Origin: Lysobacter sp. BMK333-48F3
Lineage (GTDB): Bacteria; Pseudomonadota; Gammaproteobacteria; Xanthomonadales; Xanthomonadaceae
Assembly: GCF_019733395.1 (NCBI RefSeq)
Contig: NZ_JAIHOO010000001.1
Coordinates: 2,542,501 to 2,606,500 of the forward strand
Reading direction: 5' to 3'
DNA length: 64,000 bases
Shown one piece after another: positions 35,750-44,515 of this stretch. Both the position numbers and the translations under genes were made by a program. The notes below the pieces were generated by a model, which ran no database searches, had not been told where the DNA came from, and saw only the letters and a list, made by a program, of their open reading frames with translations. Each line of letters starts with the position of its first letter. Within the stretch, counting starts at the first letter, position 1.

Positions 35750-36979
35750 ATGAGCCCGCCGATCCGCGCTGTCGCCGTCGCCGTCCTCGCCGCCGCCGTG
35801 GCCGCCTGCGGCCCCGAACAGGCCCAGCACACGCCCAGCCCGCAGGTCGCCGCCGGCGACGCCGCGTTCGCCGAGACCTTCCGCACCCGCCTGCTCGACG
35901 CCAAGCCGGGCGAGGTGATCGAGGTCCCGCCGGGCCGGCACAGCTTCGACCGCAGCCTGACCCTGCGCGTGGACGGGGTCACCATCCGCGGCGCCGGCCC
36001 GGACAAGTCGGTGCTGAGCTTCAAGGGCCAGAAAGCCGGCGCCGAGGGGCTGCTGGTCAACGCCAGCCGCTTCGTGCTGGAGAACATCGCCATCGAGGAC
36101 AGCAAGGGCGACGGGCTCAAGGTCAACGAAGGCGAGCACATCACCATCCGCAACGTGCGGGTGGAATGGACCGGCGGCCCCAGCACCAAGAACGGCGCCT
36201 ATGGCCTGTATCCGGTCAAGACCCGCAACGTGCTGATCGAGGATTCGGTGGCGATCGGCGCCTCCGACGCGGGCATCTACGTCGGCCAGTCGCGCGACGT
36301 GATCGTGCGCAACAGCCGCGCCGAGTTCAACGTCGCCGGGATCGAGATCGAAAACACGGTCAACGCCGACGTCTACGGCAACGTCGCCACCAACAACACC
36401 GGCGGCATCCTGGTGTTCAACATGCCGGCGCTGTCGCAGCAAGGCGGCGCGATCCGGGTGTTCCAGAACAAGGTCTACCAGAACAACACCGCCAACTTCG
36501 GCGCCAAGGGCACGCCGGTGGCCAGCGTGCCGGCCGGCAGCGGCATCGTGGTCAACTCCAACGACGACGTCGAGATCTTCGACAACGAGATCCGCGACAA
36601 CGCCACCACCAACATCATCGTCTCCAGCGTCTATTCGACCGGCTACAAGGACGACAAGGCCTCGAAGGATTTCGATCCCTATCCCGAGCGCATCGCGATC
36701 TACGGCAACCGCCTGTCCGGCGGCGGCGACTCGCCCGACGGGTTCGACCTGAAGGCGCTGAAGACCGCGATCTACGGCTTGCGCGGCCGCCTGCCCGACG
36801 TGCTCTGGGACGGCTACGCCAACGCCAAGCTCGCCGGCGGGCCGCAGATCTGCATCCGCGACGTGTCCGGGGTGATCGACGCCGACGGCCCGGGCGGCTA
36901 CAAGAGCCCGAGCCAGGACACCAAGCGCTACGACTGCAGCCTGCCCAAGTTGCCGGCCATCGACCTCAAGCGCGGCTGA
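35750..36979 (+). CDS. Parallel beta-helix lipoprotein
   Basis: 409 residues. Lipobox VAAC with Cys at 20, then about 350 residues of repeating strands (NVLIEDSVAIGASDAGIYVGQSR, VIVRNSRAEFNVAGIEIENT, VDVYGNVATNNTGGILVFN). This is a right-handed helix of the kind described by TIGR03805, as far as I can recall it. Anchored to a membrane by its lipid; which one is not readable from the sequence. Three nt upstream of the cytochrome gene, so one transcript. Function unknown; polysaccharide or polymer binding is a guess from the fold. Confidence 0.88.
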   Translation: MSPPIRAVAVAVLAAAVAACGPEQAQHTPSPQVAAGDAAFAETFRTRLLDAKPGEVIEVPPGRHSFDRSLTLRVDGVTIRGAGPDKSVLSFKGQKAGAEGLLVNASRFVLENIAIEDSKGDGLKVNEGEHITIRNVRVEWTGGPSTKNGAYGLYPVKTRNVLIEDSVAIGASDAGIYVGQSRDVIVRNSRAEFNVAGIEIENTVNADVYGNVATNNTGGILVFNMPALSQQGGAIRVFQNKVYQNNTANFGAKGTPVASVPAGSGIVVNSNDDVEIFDNEIRDNATTNIIVSSVYSTGYKDDKASKDFDPYPERIAIYGNRLSGGGDSPDGFDLKALKTAIYGLRGRLPDVLWDGYANAKLAGGPQICIRDVSGVIDADGPGGYKSPSQDTKRYDCSLPKLPAIDLKRG

Positions 36980-36982
36980 TCG

Positions 36983-38122
36983 ATGCGGACGAACGCGATG
37001 GGCCGCGGTTGGATCGGATTGTTGCTGTCGCTGTGCCTGGCGGCGTGCGCGCGCGAGACCGCGCCGCCGCCGGTGCGTTTCTTCGCCGAAGGCCAGCCGG
37101 CGGACCTGGCCGAATGGAACCTGCTGCGGGTCGCCGACGGGCGCCTGCGCCTCAATCAGGGCGTGCTGGCCTACGACCTCAACACGCCGCTGTTCTCCGA
37201 CTACGCGCACAAGCTGCGCACGGTGTGGATGCCGCATGGACAGGCCGCGGCCTACGACCCCGAGCGCGCGTTCGATTTCCCGGTCGGCACCGTGCTCAGC
37301 AAGACCTTCTACTACCCGCGCGGCGAGGACGGTGCGGTGCGGCGCAGCGCCGACGACGGGCCGGACCTGCGCGGCGGCGGACTCGAGCTGAGCAAGGTGC
37401 GGCTGATCGAGACCCGCCTGCTGGTGCGTCGCCGCGAGGGTTGGGTCGCGCTGCCCTATGTCTGGAACGAGCAGCAGACCCAGGCCAGGCTGATGCGCGG
37501 CGGCGAACTGGTGCCGCTGCGCCTGCTCGGCGCCGACGGCCGCAGCCAGGACCTGGAGTACCAGGTGCCGGACCAGAACCAGTGCGCCGGTTGCCACGGC
37601 ACCGACATGAAGAGCAAGGCGTTGCAGCCGATCGGGCCGAAGGCGCGCCATCTCAATCGCGATTTCGCCTACGACGACGGCCTGGCCAACCAGATCGCGC
37701 GCTGGACTCAAGCCGGCTATCTGCGCGGCGCGCCGGCGCCGCAGGCCGCGCCGCGCGCCGCCCACTGGCGCGATCCGCGCGCCGATCTGGACGCCCGGGC
37801 GCGCGCCTATCTGGACGTCAATTGCGGCCATTGCCACAGCCCCAGCGGGCCGGGCAACACTTCCGGCCTGTGGCTGGACGCGGCCACCCGCGAGCCCTTG
37901 CGGCTGGGCCGCTGCAAGCTGCCGATCGCCGCCGGCAAGGGCACCGGCGACCGCCGCTACGGCCTGGTGCCGGGCAAGCCGGAGGAATCGATCTTGGTCT
38001 ACCGCATGCTCAGCGACGACCCGGCGGTGATGATGCCGGAACTCGGTCGCAGCGTGACGCACGTCGAGGGCGTACAACTGATCCGCGATTGGATCGCCGC
38101 GCAGCAGGGGAGCTGCGGCTAG
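36983..38122 (+). CDS. Diheme cytochrome c lipoprotein, SO2930/HNE_0200-type
   Basis: 379 residues. Lipobox LAAC with Cys at 22. Two c-type heme sites, CAGCH at 201-205 and CGHCH at 281-285, put the redox centres in the C-terminal half. The N-terminal half has the pattern VLAYDLNTPLFSDYAHKLRTVWMPHG of the SO2930 family (TIGR03806). This family usually sits next to a TIGR03805 beta-helix protein, as here. The exported lipoprotein would exchange electrons in the periplasm, substrate unknown. Ends 70 nt before the TonB receptor. Confidence 0.9.
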   Translation: MRTNAMGRGWIGLLLSLCLAACARETAPPPVRFFAEGQPADLAEWNLLRVADGRLRLNQGVLAYDLNTPLFSDYAHKLRTVWMPHGQAAAYDPERAFDFPVGTVLSKTFYYPRGEDGAVRRSADDGPDLRGGGLELSKVRLIETRLLVRRREGWVALPYVWNEQQTQARLMRGGELVPLRLLGADGRSQDLEYQVPDQNQCAGCHGTDMKSKALQPIGPKARHLNRDFAYDDGLANQIARWTQAGYLRGAPAPQAAPRAAHWRDPRADLDARARAYLDVNCGHCHSPSGPGNTSGLWLDAATREPLRLGRCKLPIAAGKGTGDRRYGLVPGKPEESILVYRMLSDDPAVMMPELGRSVTHVEGVQLIRDWIAAQQGSCG

Positions 38123-38192
38123 GCGCCCGGCGGTTGGGGAACGCGCCGGATGCGCGCGTTCGATTCTGGAACGAACGAGAGGGGAGCTTTCG

Positions 38193-40607
38193 ATGTCGTT
38201 GCGCAAACACCGCCTGGTCGTCGCGACCGGCACCGCCATCGCCGCGTTGTGCGGCGGCGCCTTCCTGCCCGCTGCGGCGCAAACGCCGGATCAGCCCAAG
38301 GAGTTGGACAAGATCACCGTCACCGCGCAGAGCCGCGAGCAGGAACTGCAGGACGTGCCGATCGCGTTGCAGGTGGTCACCGACCAACTGATCGACGACA
38401 TCGCCGCCCAGGACCTGGGCGACCTGGACAGCTTCGTGCCCGGCCTGGTGGTCGACAGCCAGCAGCCGACCCAACCCGGGTTCCAGTTGCGCGGCATCAG
38501 CACCGACGACTTCGGCATCGGCACCGATCCGGCGGTCGGCGTCTACGTCGACGGCGTCTACGCCGGCCGCGGCGGCGGCGTGCTGCTGCCGTTCACCGAC
38601 GTGGAACGGATCGAGGTGCTGAAGGGGCCGCAGGGCACCTTGTTCGGCCGCAACACCGCCGCCGGCGCGATCTCCATCATCACCCGCAAGCCGAGCACGG
38701 CGGCGACCGAGGTCGCGGCCAAGCTGCGCATCGGCAACCACGGCAAGCAATACGTCGACGGCATGCTCAACCTGCCGGTCAGCGACAACTCGGCGTTCCG
38801 CTTCAATGCGCTGATCAACCACGCCGACGGCTGGATCCAGGACGCGCAGACCGGGCGCGATCTGAATCCGGAGAACAACTGGGCCACCCGCGCGGCGTTC
38901 AAGACCCGCCTGGGCGAGCGCACTTCGGTGCTGCTGAGCTGGGACCACGAGAACCTGGACCAGCTCGGCCAGGCCACCACCGGCATCGTCGCCCTGCCGC
39001 CGGCGCCGGGATTACCGCCGCTGCCGGTCGACGAATCGGCCTATCTGGACCCGCGCAAGGTGCCGACCTACAGCGATGCCGAGGGCAACGAAGAATCGCG
39101 GCGTTTCGACGGCGTGACCCTGATCGTCGACCACGGCACCGACTGGGGCGGCTTCACCTCGACCACCTCCTGGCGCGATTACGACTCGCTCAACCGGGTC
39201 GAGGAGGACGGCACCAACCGCCGTTACCTGTACGTCGATTCGACCAATACCGAGAGCAACCGCAGCTTCTACCAGGAGTTCAAGTTCGCCGGCAGCAGCG
39301 ACAAGCTCGACTGGGTCGCCGGCGCCAGCTATTTCGACGAGCGCGCGCGCCAGACCAGCGAGGTCAACGCGATGACCGACTCGGTCGACAGCATCGTCCA
39401 CAACCTCGGCCTGGCGCCGACCCCGACCGGCTATCTGTTCGGCTATGTCGACCAGCAACTCGGCGCGCTCGGCATTCCGATCAGCCTGCTCGGCCACCGC
39501 TGGAACGAGAAGTTCAACAACACCCTGGACACCCGCGCCTACGCGGTGTTCGGCGACGTGATCTGGCACGCCACCGACAAGCTCAACCTGACCTTCGGCC
39601 TGCGCTACACCCGCGACGAGAAGAAATTCAGCTGGCTCAACACGCCGCGCTCGGCGCCCGAACTGGACGCGGCGCTGGACCAGCTCGATGCGCTGGGCTT
39701 CTTCGACCTGGCCGGGATCCCGCGCGAGTTCTTCGTCTTCGACGTGGCCTTCATCGACCCGCCGGCGCTGATGAACAAGGGCGTGCTGCGCCGCACCTCC
39801 GACAGCTGGACCGATTTCAGCCCGCGCTTCGTCGTCGACTACCACTTCAGCGACGACACCATGGTGTTCGCCTCGCTGGCCAAGGGCTACAAGGCCGGCG
39901 GCTTCAACTCGCTGCAGATCGGCAGCAGCTTCGAGAACGAGGACGTCTGGAACTTCGAGACCGGCATCAAGCAGGCCTTCCCGGACCAGCGCCTGCAGCT
40001 CAACGCCTCGGTCTACTACTACGTCTACGACAACCGCCAGGCGATACGGCTGGACAACAGCACCGATATTCCGCGCTTCGTGATCGACACCTCCGATCTG
40101 GAAGCCTACGGCCTGGATTTCGACCTGCGCTGGCAGGTCAGCGATGCCTTCGGCCTGGACTTCAACGCCGGCTTCATCGACTCGACCTACAAGAACTACG
40201 TCACCGCCGACGGCATCGACGCCAGCGGCGACCCGACCGGCCTGCCGTACTGGTCCTTCGCCGGCGGCGCGCACTACCGCTGGGACCTCGGCGGCCACGG
40301 CGACCTGCGCGCGTCGTTGCGCCATGCCTACCGCGGCAAGGTCCGCTGCAGCGAGGAATCGCGTTCGCAGAACCGCTGCGGAGTGAGCCCGGCCTTGGAC
40401 CTGGGCGAAGCGCAGAACCGCACCGACCTGCGCCTGGCCTGGACCTCGCCGCAGGGCCGCTGGGGCCTGGCCGCGTACGCGAACAACGTGTTCGACCACC
40501 AGTACGTCAATGCGCTGGGCACCTACGGCAAGACCGTGCTCGGCACCGTCGGCGCGCGCGTAAGCGAGCCGCGCAGTTACGGGGTGGAGTTCGTGGCGCG
40601 GTACTGA
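38193..40607 (+). CDS. TonB-dependent outer-membrane receptor
   Basis: 804 residues. Signal peptide ending AAAQ, TonB box near 40-46 (DKITVTAQ), plug domain with VPIALQVVTDQLI, GVYVDGVYAGRGGG and VERIEVLKGPQGTLFGRNTAAGAI, then about 600 residues of barrel ending SYGVEFVARY with the terminal aromatic residue. It resembles receptors for large or unusual substrates (the FyuA/VC-type plug), but ligand cannot be read from sequence. No adjacent transporter is present. Last gene of the AraC-divergent block. Confidence 0.95.
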   Translation: MSLRKHRLVVATGTAIAALCGGAFLPAAAQTPDQPKELDKITVTAQSREQELQDVPIALQVVTDQLIDDIAAQDLGDLDSFVPGLVVDSQQPTQPGFQLRGISTDDFGIGTDPAVGVYVDGVYAGRGGGVLLPFTDVERIEVLKGPQGTLFGRNTAAGAISIITRKPSTAATEVAAKLRIGNHGKQYVDGMLNLPVSDNSAFRFNALINHADGWIQDAQTGRDLNPENNWATRAAFKTRLGERTSVLLSWDHENLDQLGQATTGIVALPPAPGLPPLPVDESAYLDPRKVPTYSDAEGNEESRRFDGVTLIVDHGTDWGGFTSTTSWRDYDSLNRVEEDGTNRRYLYVDSTNTESNRSFYQEFKFAGSSDKLDWVAGASYFDERARQTSEVNAMTDSVDSIVHNLGLAPTPTGYLFGYVDQQLGALGIPISLLGHRWNEKFNNTLDTRAYAVFGDVIWHATDKLNLTFGLRYTRDEKKFSWLNTPRSAPELDAALDQLDALGFFDLAGIPREFFVFDVAFIDPPALMNKGVLRRTSDSWTDFSPRFVVDYHFSDDTMVFASLAKGYKAGGFNSLQIGSSFENEDVWNFETGIKQAFPDQRLQLNASVYYYVYDNRQAIRLDNSTDIPRFVIDTSDLEAYGLDFDLRWQVSDAFGLDFNAGFIDSTYKNYVTADGIDASGDPTGLPYWSFAGGAHYRWDLGGHGDLRASLRHAYRGKVRCSEESRSQNRCGVSPALDLGEAQNRTDLRLAWTSPQGRWGLAAYANNVFDHQYVNALGTYGKTVLGTVGARVSEPRSYGVEFVARY

Positions 40608-40611
40608 GGGC

Positions 40612-40711
40612 CGGGAATGGGGAATCGGGAGTAGGGAATGGGAAGGCGGAGCGGGATGCAGCGTGGCTGCTTTCCGATTCCCCATTCCCGATTCCCCATT
40701 CCCCATTCCCG
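40612..40711. repeat. Heptamer array pair before recG
   Basis: GGGAATS/GGGAGTA units at 40612-40641 and inverted ATTCCC units at 40677-40711. This array is the right border of the accessory block; the array at 34478-34516 is the left border. Confidence 0.85.
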
Positions 40712-40724
40712 TATCCTTACCGGC

Positions 40725-42842
40725 ATGCCTGCCCGCAAGGACGGACCTTCCGTCGATCTCCACACCCAGCCGTTGCCGCGCCTGCCCGGGGTCGGGCCGC
40801 GCGTGGCCGAGAAGCTGGCCGCGCGGGGATTGCTGACCCTGCAGGATTTCTGGCTGCAACTGCCGCGGCAGTACGAGGATCGCACCCAGATCACCCCGAT
40901 CCGCTTGCTCCAGCCCGGCGTCGCGGCGCAGGTCGAGGGCCGGGTCGAGGCGGTCGAGCGCGGGTTCCGTTATCGGCCGATGCTCCGGGTGGCGATCGAC
41001 GACGGTTCGCGTTCTTCCCTGGTGCTGCGCTTCTTCCACTTCCGCGCCGCGCAGGTGGCGCAGTTCCGGGTCGGCGCGCGGGTGCGGCTGTACGGCACGC
41101 CCAAGCCGGGCCAGAACGGGCTGGAGATCGTCCATCCCAGTTACCGCGTGCTCGACGACGAGGCCGAGGTCGCGCTGGGCGAGCAACTGGACCCGGTCTA
41201 TCCGACCATCGAGGGCATCGGCCCGGCGACCCTGCGGCGCCTGATCGGCTACGCCCTGGACCGGTTGCCCGACGACGCCGCGCTGGAACTGCTGCCGCAG
41301 GAACTGCGCCGGCGCCTGAAACTGCCGACCCTGCGCGAGGCCCTGCTGACCGTGCACCGGCCGCCGGTCGACGCCGATGTGGCCGCGCTGATCGAAGGCC
41401 GTCACCCGGCCCAGCGCCGGCTGGCCCTGGAGGAGTTGCTGGCCCACCACCTGAGCCTGCGCCGCCAACGCATCAGCCAGCAGGCGCATCGCGCGCGGCC
41501 GCTGAAGCAACTGCCGTTGGCCGAGCGCCTGCGCAAGTCGCTGCCGTTCAAGCTGACCGCGGCGCAGCGCCGGGTGTTCGACGAAATCCGCGCCGACCTG
41601 GCCAAGCCCTCGCCGATGCTGCGGCTGGTGCAGGGCGACGTCGGCAGCGGCAAGACCGTGGTCGCCGCGCTGGCGGCGATGCTGGCGGTGCAGCACGGCC
41701 GCCAGGCGGCGCTGATGGCGCCGACCGAGCTGCTCGCCGAGCAGCACCTCAACAACCTGCGCCGCTGGCTGGAACCGCTGGACGTGCGCGTGGCCTGGCT
41801 GGCCGGCAAGGTCACCGGCCGCGCGCGCAAGCAGGTGCTGGCCCAGGTCGCCGCCGGCGAGGCCCAGGTGGTGGTCGGCACCCATGCGCTGATGCAGGAG
41901 GGCGTGGCCTTCCGCGACCTGGCCCTGGCCATCGTCGACGAACAGCATCGCTTCGGCGTGCACCAGCGCCTGGCGCTGCGCGACAAGGGCGCCGGCGGCA
42001 GCGTCGGCGCCGACGCGATCGTGCCGCACCAGTTGGTGATGACCGCCACGCCCATTCCGCGCACCCTGGCGATGACCGCCTACGCCGACCTGGACGTGTC
42101 GGCGATCGACGAACTGCCGCCCGGGCGCACCCCGGTGCAGACCGTGGCGCTGAGCGAGGAGCGCCGGCCCGAGCTGGTCCAGCGCATCCGTACCGCCTGC
42201 GCCGAAGGCCGCCAGGCCTACTGGGTCTGCACCCTGATCGACGAGTCCGACGAGGTCGTGGCGCAGGCCGCGCAATCGACCTTCGAAGAACTCTCGCGCC
42301 AGCTCGCGCCGCTGCGCGTGGGCCTGGTGCACGGACGCATGAAGGCCAAGGAAAAACAGGCGGTGATGCAGGCGTTCAAGGACGGCGCGCTGGACCTGCT
42401 GGTGGCGACCACGGTGATCGAAGTCGGGGTCGACGTGCCCAACGCCTCGCTGATGATCGTCGAGAACGCCGAACGCCTGGGCCTGGCCCAATTGCACCAG
42501 CTGCGCGGCCGGGTCGGCCGCGGCAGCGCCGCTTCGACCTGCGTGCTGCTGTATCGCTCGCCCTTGTCCGGGCTGGCGCGTCAGCGCCTGGAAACCATGC
42601 GCCAGACCCACGACGGCTTCGTCATCGCCGAGAAGGACCTGGAGCTGCGCGGCCCGGGCGAACTGCTCGGCACCCGCCAGACCGGCCTGGCCGGATTCCG
42701 CGTCGCCGATCTGGCCCGCGACGCCGACCTGCTGCCGCTGGTGCAGGAATTGGGCGAGAAACTGCTCGCTGAATCGCCGGAACTGGCCGAGCGCGTCGTC
42801 GCGCGCTGGGTCGGCGGCGCGGCGCGCTACGCCTCGGCCTGA
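40725..42842 (+). CDS. recG: ATP-dependent DNA helicase RecG
   Basis: A 705-residue branch-migrating helicase that reverses stalled forks. Wedge domain at the N-terminus (PLPRLPGVGPRVAEKLAARGL). Helicase motifs: LVQGDVGSGKT (I), MAPTELLAEQHL (Ia), VVGTHALM, VDEQHRFGV (II), MTATPIPRTLAMT (III), TTVIEVGVDVPNASLM and QLHQLRGRVGRGS (VI). The ATG at 40725 starts beside the repeat; an in-frame start 29 codons earlier translates repeat sequence and is rejected. Length is close to E. coli RecG (693). Confidence 0.97.
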   Translation: MPARKDGPSVDLHTQPLPRLPGVGPRVAEKLAARGLLTLQDFWLQLPRQYEDRTQITPIRLLQPGVAAQVEGRVEAVERGFRYRPMLRVAIDDGSRSSLVLRFFHFRAAQVAQFRVGARVRLYGTPKPGQNGLEIVHPSYRVLDDEAEVALGEQLDPVYPTIEGIGPATLRRLIGYALDRLPDDAALELLPQELRRRLKLPTLREALLTVHRPPVDADVAALIEGRHPAQRRLALEELLAHHLSLRRQRISQQAHRARPLKQLPLAERLRKSLPFKLTAAQRRVFDEIRADLAKPSPMLRLVQGDVGSGKTVVAALAAMLAVQHGRQAALMAPTELLAEQHLNNLRRWLEPLDVRVAWLAGKVTGRARKQVLAQVAAGEAQVVVGTHALMQEGVAFRDLALAIVDEQHRFGVHQRLALRDKGAGGSVGADAIVPHQLVMTATPIPRTLAMTAYADLDVSAIDELPPGRTPVQTVALSEERRPELVQRIRTACAEGRQAYWVCTLIDESDEVVAQAAQSTFEELSRQLAPLRVGLVHGRMKAKEKQAVMQAFKDGALDLLVATTVIEVGVDVPNASLMIVENAERLGLAQLHQLRGRVGRGSAASTCVLLYRSPLSGLARQRLETMRQTHDGFVIAEKDLELRGPGELLGTRQTGLAGFRVADLARDADLLPLVQELGEKLLAESPELAERVVARWVGGAARYASA

Positions 42843-42974
42843 GCATAGAAAGCGATCTCCGCCGCCGTCTCCACCGGCGCGACGCGGCTCTGTTCCAATG
42901 GTCGCGCGAGCATGCGCTGAACGGCCCGCACCGAGCGCGGAGGGAGTTCCGCGCACTCACGACAGGAGCGTCAT

Positions 42975-43733
42975 ATGCCCGCTTTGTTCGATGTGCCGCA
43001 GCACGAATTCGCGTCGCTGCCGGCGGTGGCCGGCGAGGTCCGCCGGGTCGGCGAAATGGAATGGGGCCGGGCGACGCGCGATGCGGCCCGGTATCCGGCC
43101 GGCCGGCTGTGGCGGGTGCAATGGTCGGGACAGGTGCTGACCGGCACCGCCGGCGACGACACCCTGACCGGCGGCGCCGGCGACGACACGCTGTACGGCC
43201 TGGACGGCAACGACATGCTGCTGGGCGAGGGCGGCAACGACACGCTCCACGCTGGCGACGGCGACGACATCCTCGCCGGCGGCAGCGGCAACGACGCCTT
43301 GCACGGCGAACTCGGCAACGACGCTTACGTGTTCGGCCTCGGCGACGGCCACGATCGCATCTACCAAGCCGACGTCGAGGGCCAGTTCTTCACCACCCTG
43401 GGCCTGAAGCTCGGCGTGCACCCCGAGCAAGTGCAGCTCGAACGCGATGGCCTGGACTTGATCGTGCGCCTGGTCAGCGACGAGACCGTCACCCTGGTCG
43501 GTTTCTTCCCGCCCGCCGACGACCCCTGGCAGTGGCCGCGCGCGGTGGACGAGTTCTGGTTCCAGGAAGGGGCGATCTGGGAGATGAGCGACATCCTTGC
43601 CCGCCTGCCCGGCGGCGCGACCGCATCCGCGCAATGGCGCGGCGCGCCGGCGGCGTCGGTGCCGGTCGCTCATCGCGCGCCGCCGCCGTGCGCGACGGCG
43701 CTGTCGCCCGGTCGCGGGTGCGCAGCGTTGTAA
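42975..43733 (+). CDS. Small RTX-repeat calcium-binding protein
   Basis: 252 residues; CAGGAGCG 6 nt before the ATG. After 50 unrecognised residues come about six RTX nonapeptides at about 52-115 (GGAGDDTLYGLDGNDMLLGEGGNDTLHAGDG style), then YVFGLGDGHDRIYQAD and LDLIVRLVSDETVTLVGFF, like the HCBP-related module that follows RTX repeats in larger proteins. RTX proteins fold on binding Ca2+ after type I secretion. The C-terminal 40 residues are Ala/Pro-rich. No T1SS genes are nearby and no enzyme domain is present, so this is a stand-alone calcium-binding module. Partner unknown. Confidence 0.82.
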   Translation: MPALFDVPQHEFASLPAVAGEVRRVGEMEWGRATRDAARYPAGRLWRVQWSGQVLTGTAGDDTLTGGAGDDTLYGLDGNDMLLGEGGNDTLHAGDGDDILAGGSGNDALHGELGNDAYVFGLGDGHDRIYQADVEGQFFTTLGLKLGVHPEQVQLERDGLDLIVRLVSDETVTLVGFFPPADDPWQWPRAVDEFWFQEGAIWEMSDILARLPGGATASAQWRGAPAASVPVAHRAPPPCATALSPGRGCAAL

Positions 43734-43801
43734 GCGCGCGAGGGCGCGCCTAATCGCTTGAATCGCCTGGGTTCGCAGCGTTGCGCCCGGTCGAAACCGT
43801 C

Positions 43802-43822
43802 GTGTCCGGGTCGTCCGGACAC
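43802..43822. promoter_or_regulatory. GTGTCCGG/CCGGACAC palindrome
   Basis: A perfect 8-bp inverted repeat around GTCGT, between the RTX and DUF4166 genes. It may be an operator or a terminator; there is no T run. Confidence 0.4.
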
Positions 43823-43850
43823 GGCGATTTCCGGTGCGGCCCGAGGGGGC

Positions 43851-43881
43851 TTGCATTTCGGTCGGGGGATTTGGCTATAGT
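43851..43881 (+). promoter_or_regulatory. Candidate promoter of the DUF4166 gene
   Basis: TTGCAT (43851-43856), 19-nt spacer, TATAGT (43876-43881). The spacer is long, so the -10 box is the better evidence. Initiation near 43888 lies about 22 nt before the chosen ATG. Confidence 0.45.
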
Positions 43882-43909
43882 GTCCCGCCCGCTGGAGCGC
43901 TACACCCGG

Positions 43910-44515
43910 ATGCCGGGAGCCCCTCACAACGCGGCGATGCACTGGTTCGGCCCGGCCTTCGAGCGGCTGCACCCGCGCCTGCAAGCTTTGCACCGCGACG
44001 GCGGCGCGCTGCACGGGCAGATCGAGATCTCCACTGGACACGGCCTGGCCGGCCGCCTCGGCCGCCGCCTCGCCGCGCGCCTGGGCATCCCCACCGATCG
44101 CGCCCGGCGCGGTTTCCGGGTCGAGATTTCCCACGACGGCGAGGCGATGCGCTGGCGCCGCCGCTTCGACGACGGCAGCGAACTGCTGTCGGTGTTCCGT
44201 CCGGTCGGGCGCTATCCGCAGGGGCATTGGCTCGAATCCACCGGCCCGGCGCGGATGAAGCTGGGCGTCGATCTGGACGGCGGCGGCTGGCGCTGGCGCC
44301 TGCTCGGCGTCGCCGTGGCCGGCGTGCCGCTGCCGCGTTTCGCGTTTCCGCGCACGCAGGCCTACAAGCGCATCGAATCCCATCCCGACGGCGAGCGTTA
44401 TCGCTTCGCCGTCGCGTTCTCCTGGTTTCCCTTCGGCGAACTGCTGCGCTACGAAGGCGCACTGCACGCCGTCCCGGCCGAATCGGCCGATCCTGTCGAA
44501 AGAGTGGTTACATGA
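43910..44515 (+). CDS. DUF4166-domain protein
   Basis: 201 residues from the ATG at 43910, with GGAG 12 nt upstream; a downstream ATG (43937) starts at MHWFGPAF. The core FGPAFERLHPRLQALHRDGGAL near 12-33, then FRVEISHDGEAMRWRRRFDDG and FSWFPFGELLRYEG, match DUF4166. This domain is often fused to or next to saccharopine dehydrogenase-like proteins; here it overlaps a nucleoside hydrolase by 4 nt (ATGA). Function unknown. Confidence 0.8.
   Translation: MPGAPHNAAMHWFGPAFERLHPRLQALHRDGGALHGQIEISTGHGLAGRLGRRLAARLGIPTDRARRGFRVEISHDGEAMRWRRRFDDGSELLSVFRPVGRYPQGHWLESTGPARMKLGVDLDGGGWRWRLLGVAVAGVPLPRFAFPRTQAYKRIESHPDGERYRFAVAFSWFPFGELLRYEGALHAVPAESADPVERVVT

Noticed and set aside
35566..38391. 941-codon frame over the beta-helix and cytochrome genes
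   Set aside because: Same-strand +1 shadow, Arg-rich, no lipobox or heme motif in that frame.
40638..40724. Longer RecG start including repeat-encoded residues
   Set aside because: The extension translates the heptamer array (PIPHSRF repeats), not family sequence.
39012..42956. 1314-codon leftward open frame across the TonB receptor and recG
   Set aside because: Antisense to two unmistakable genes; Gln/Ala/Arg-rich without motifs.
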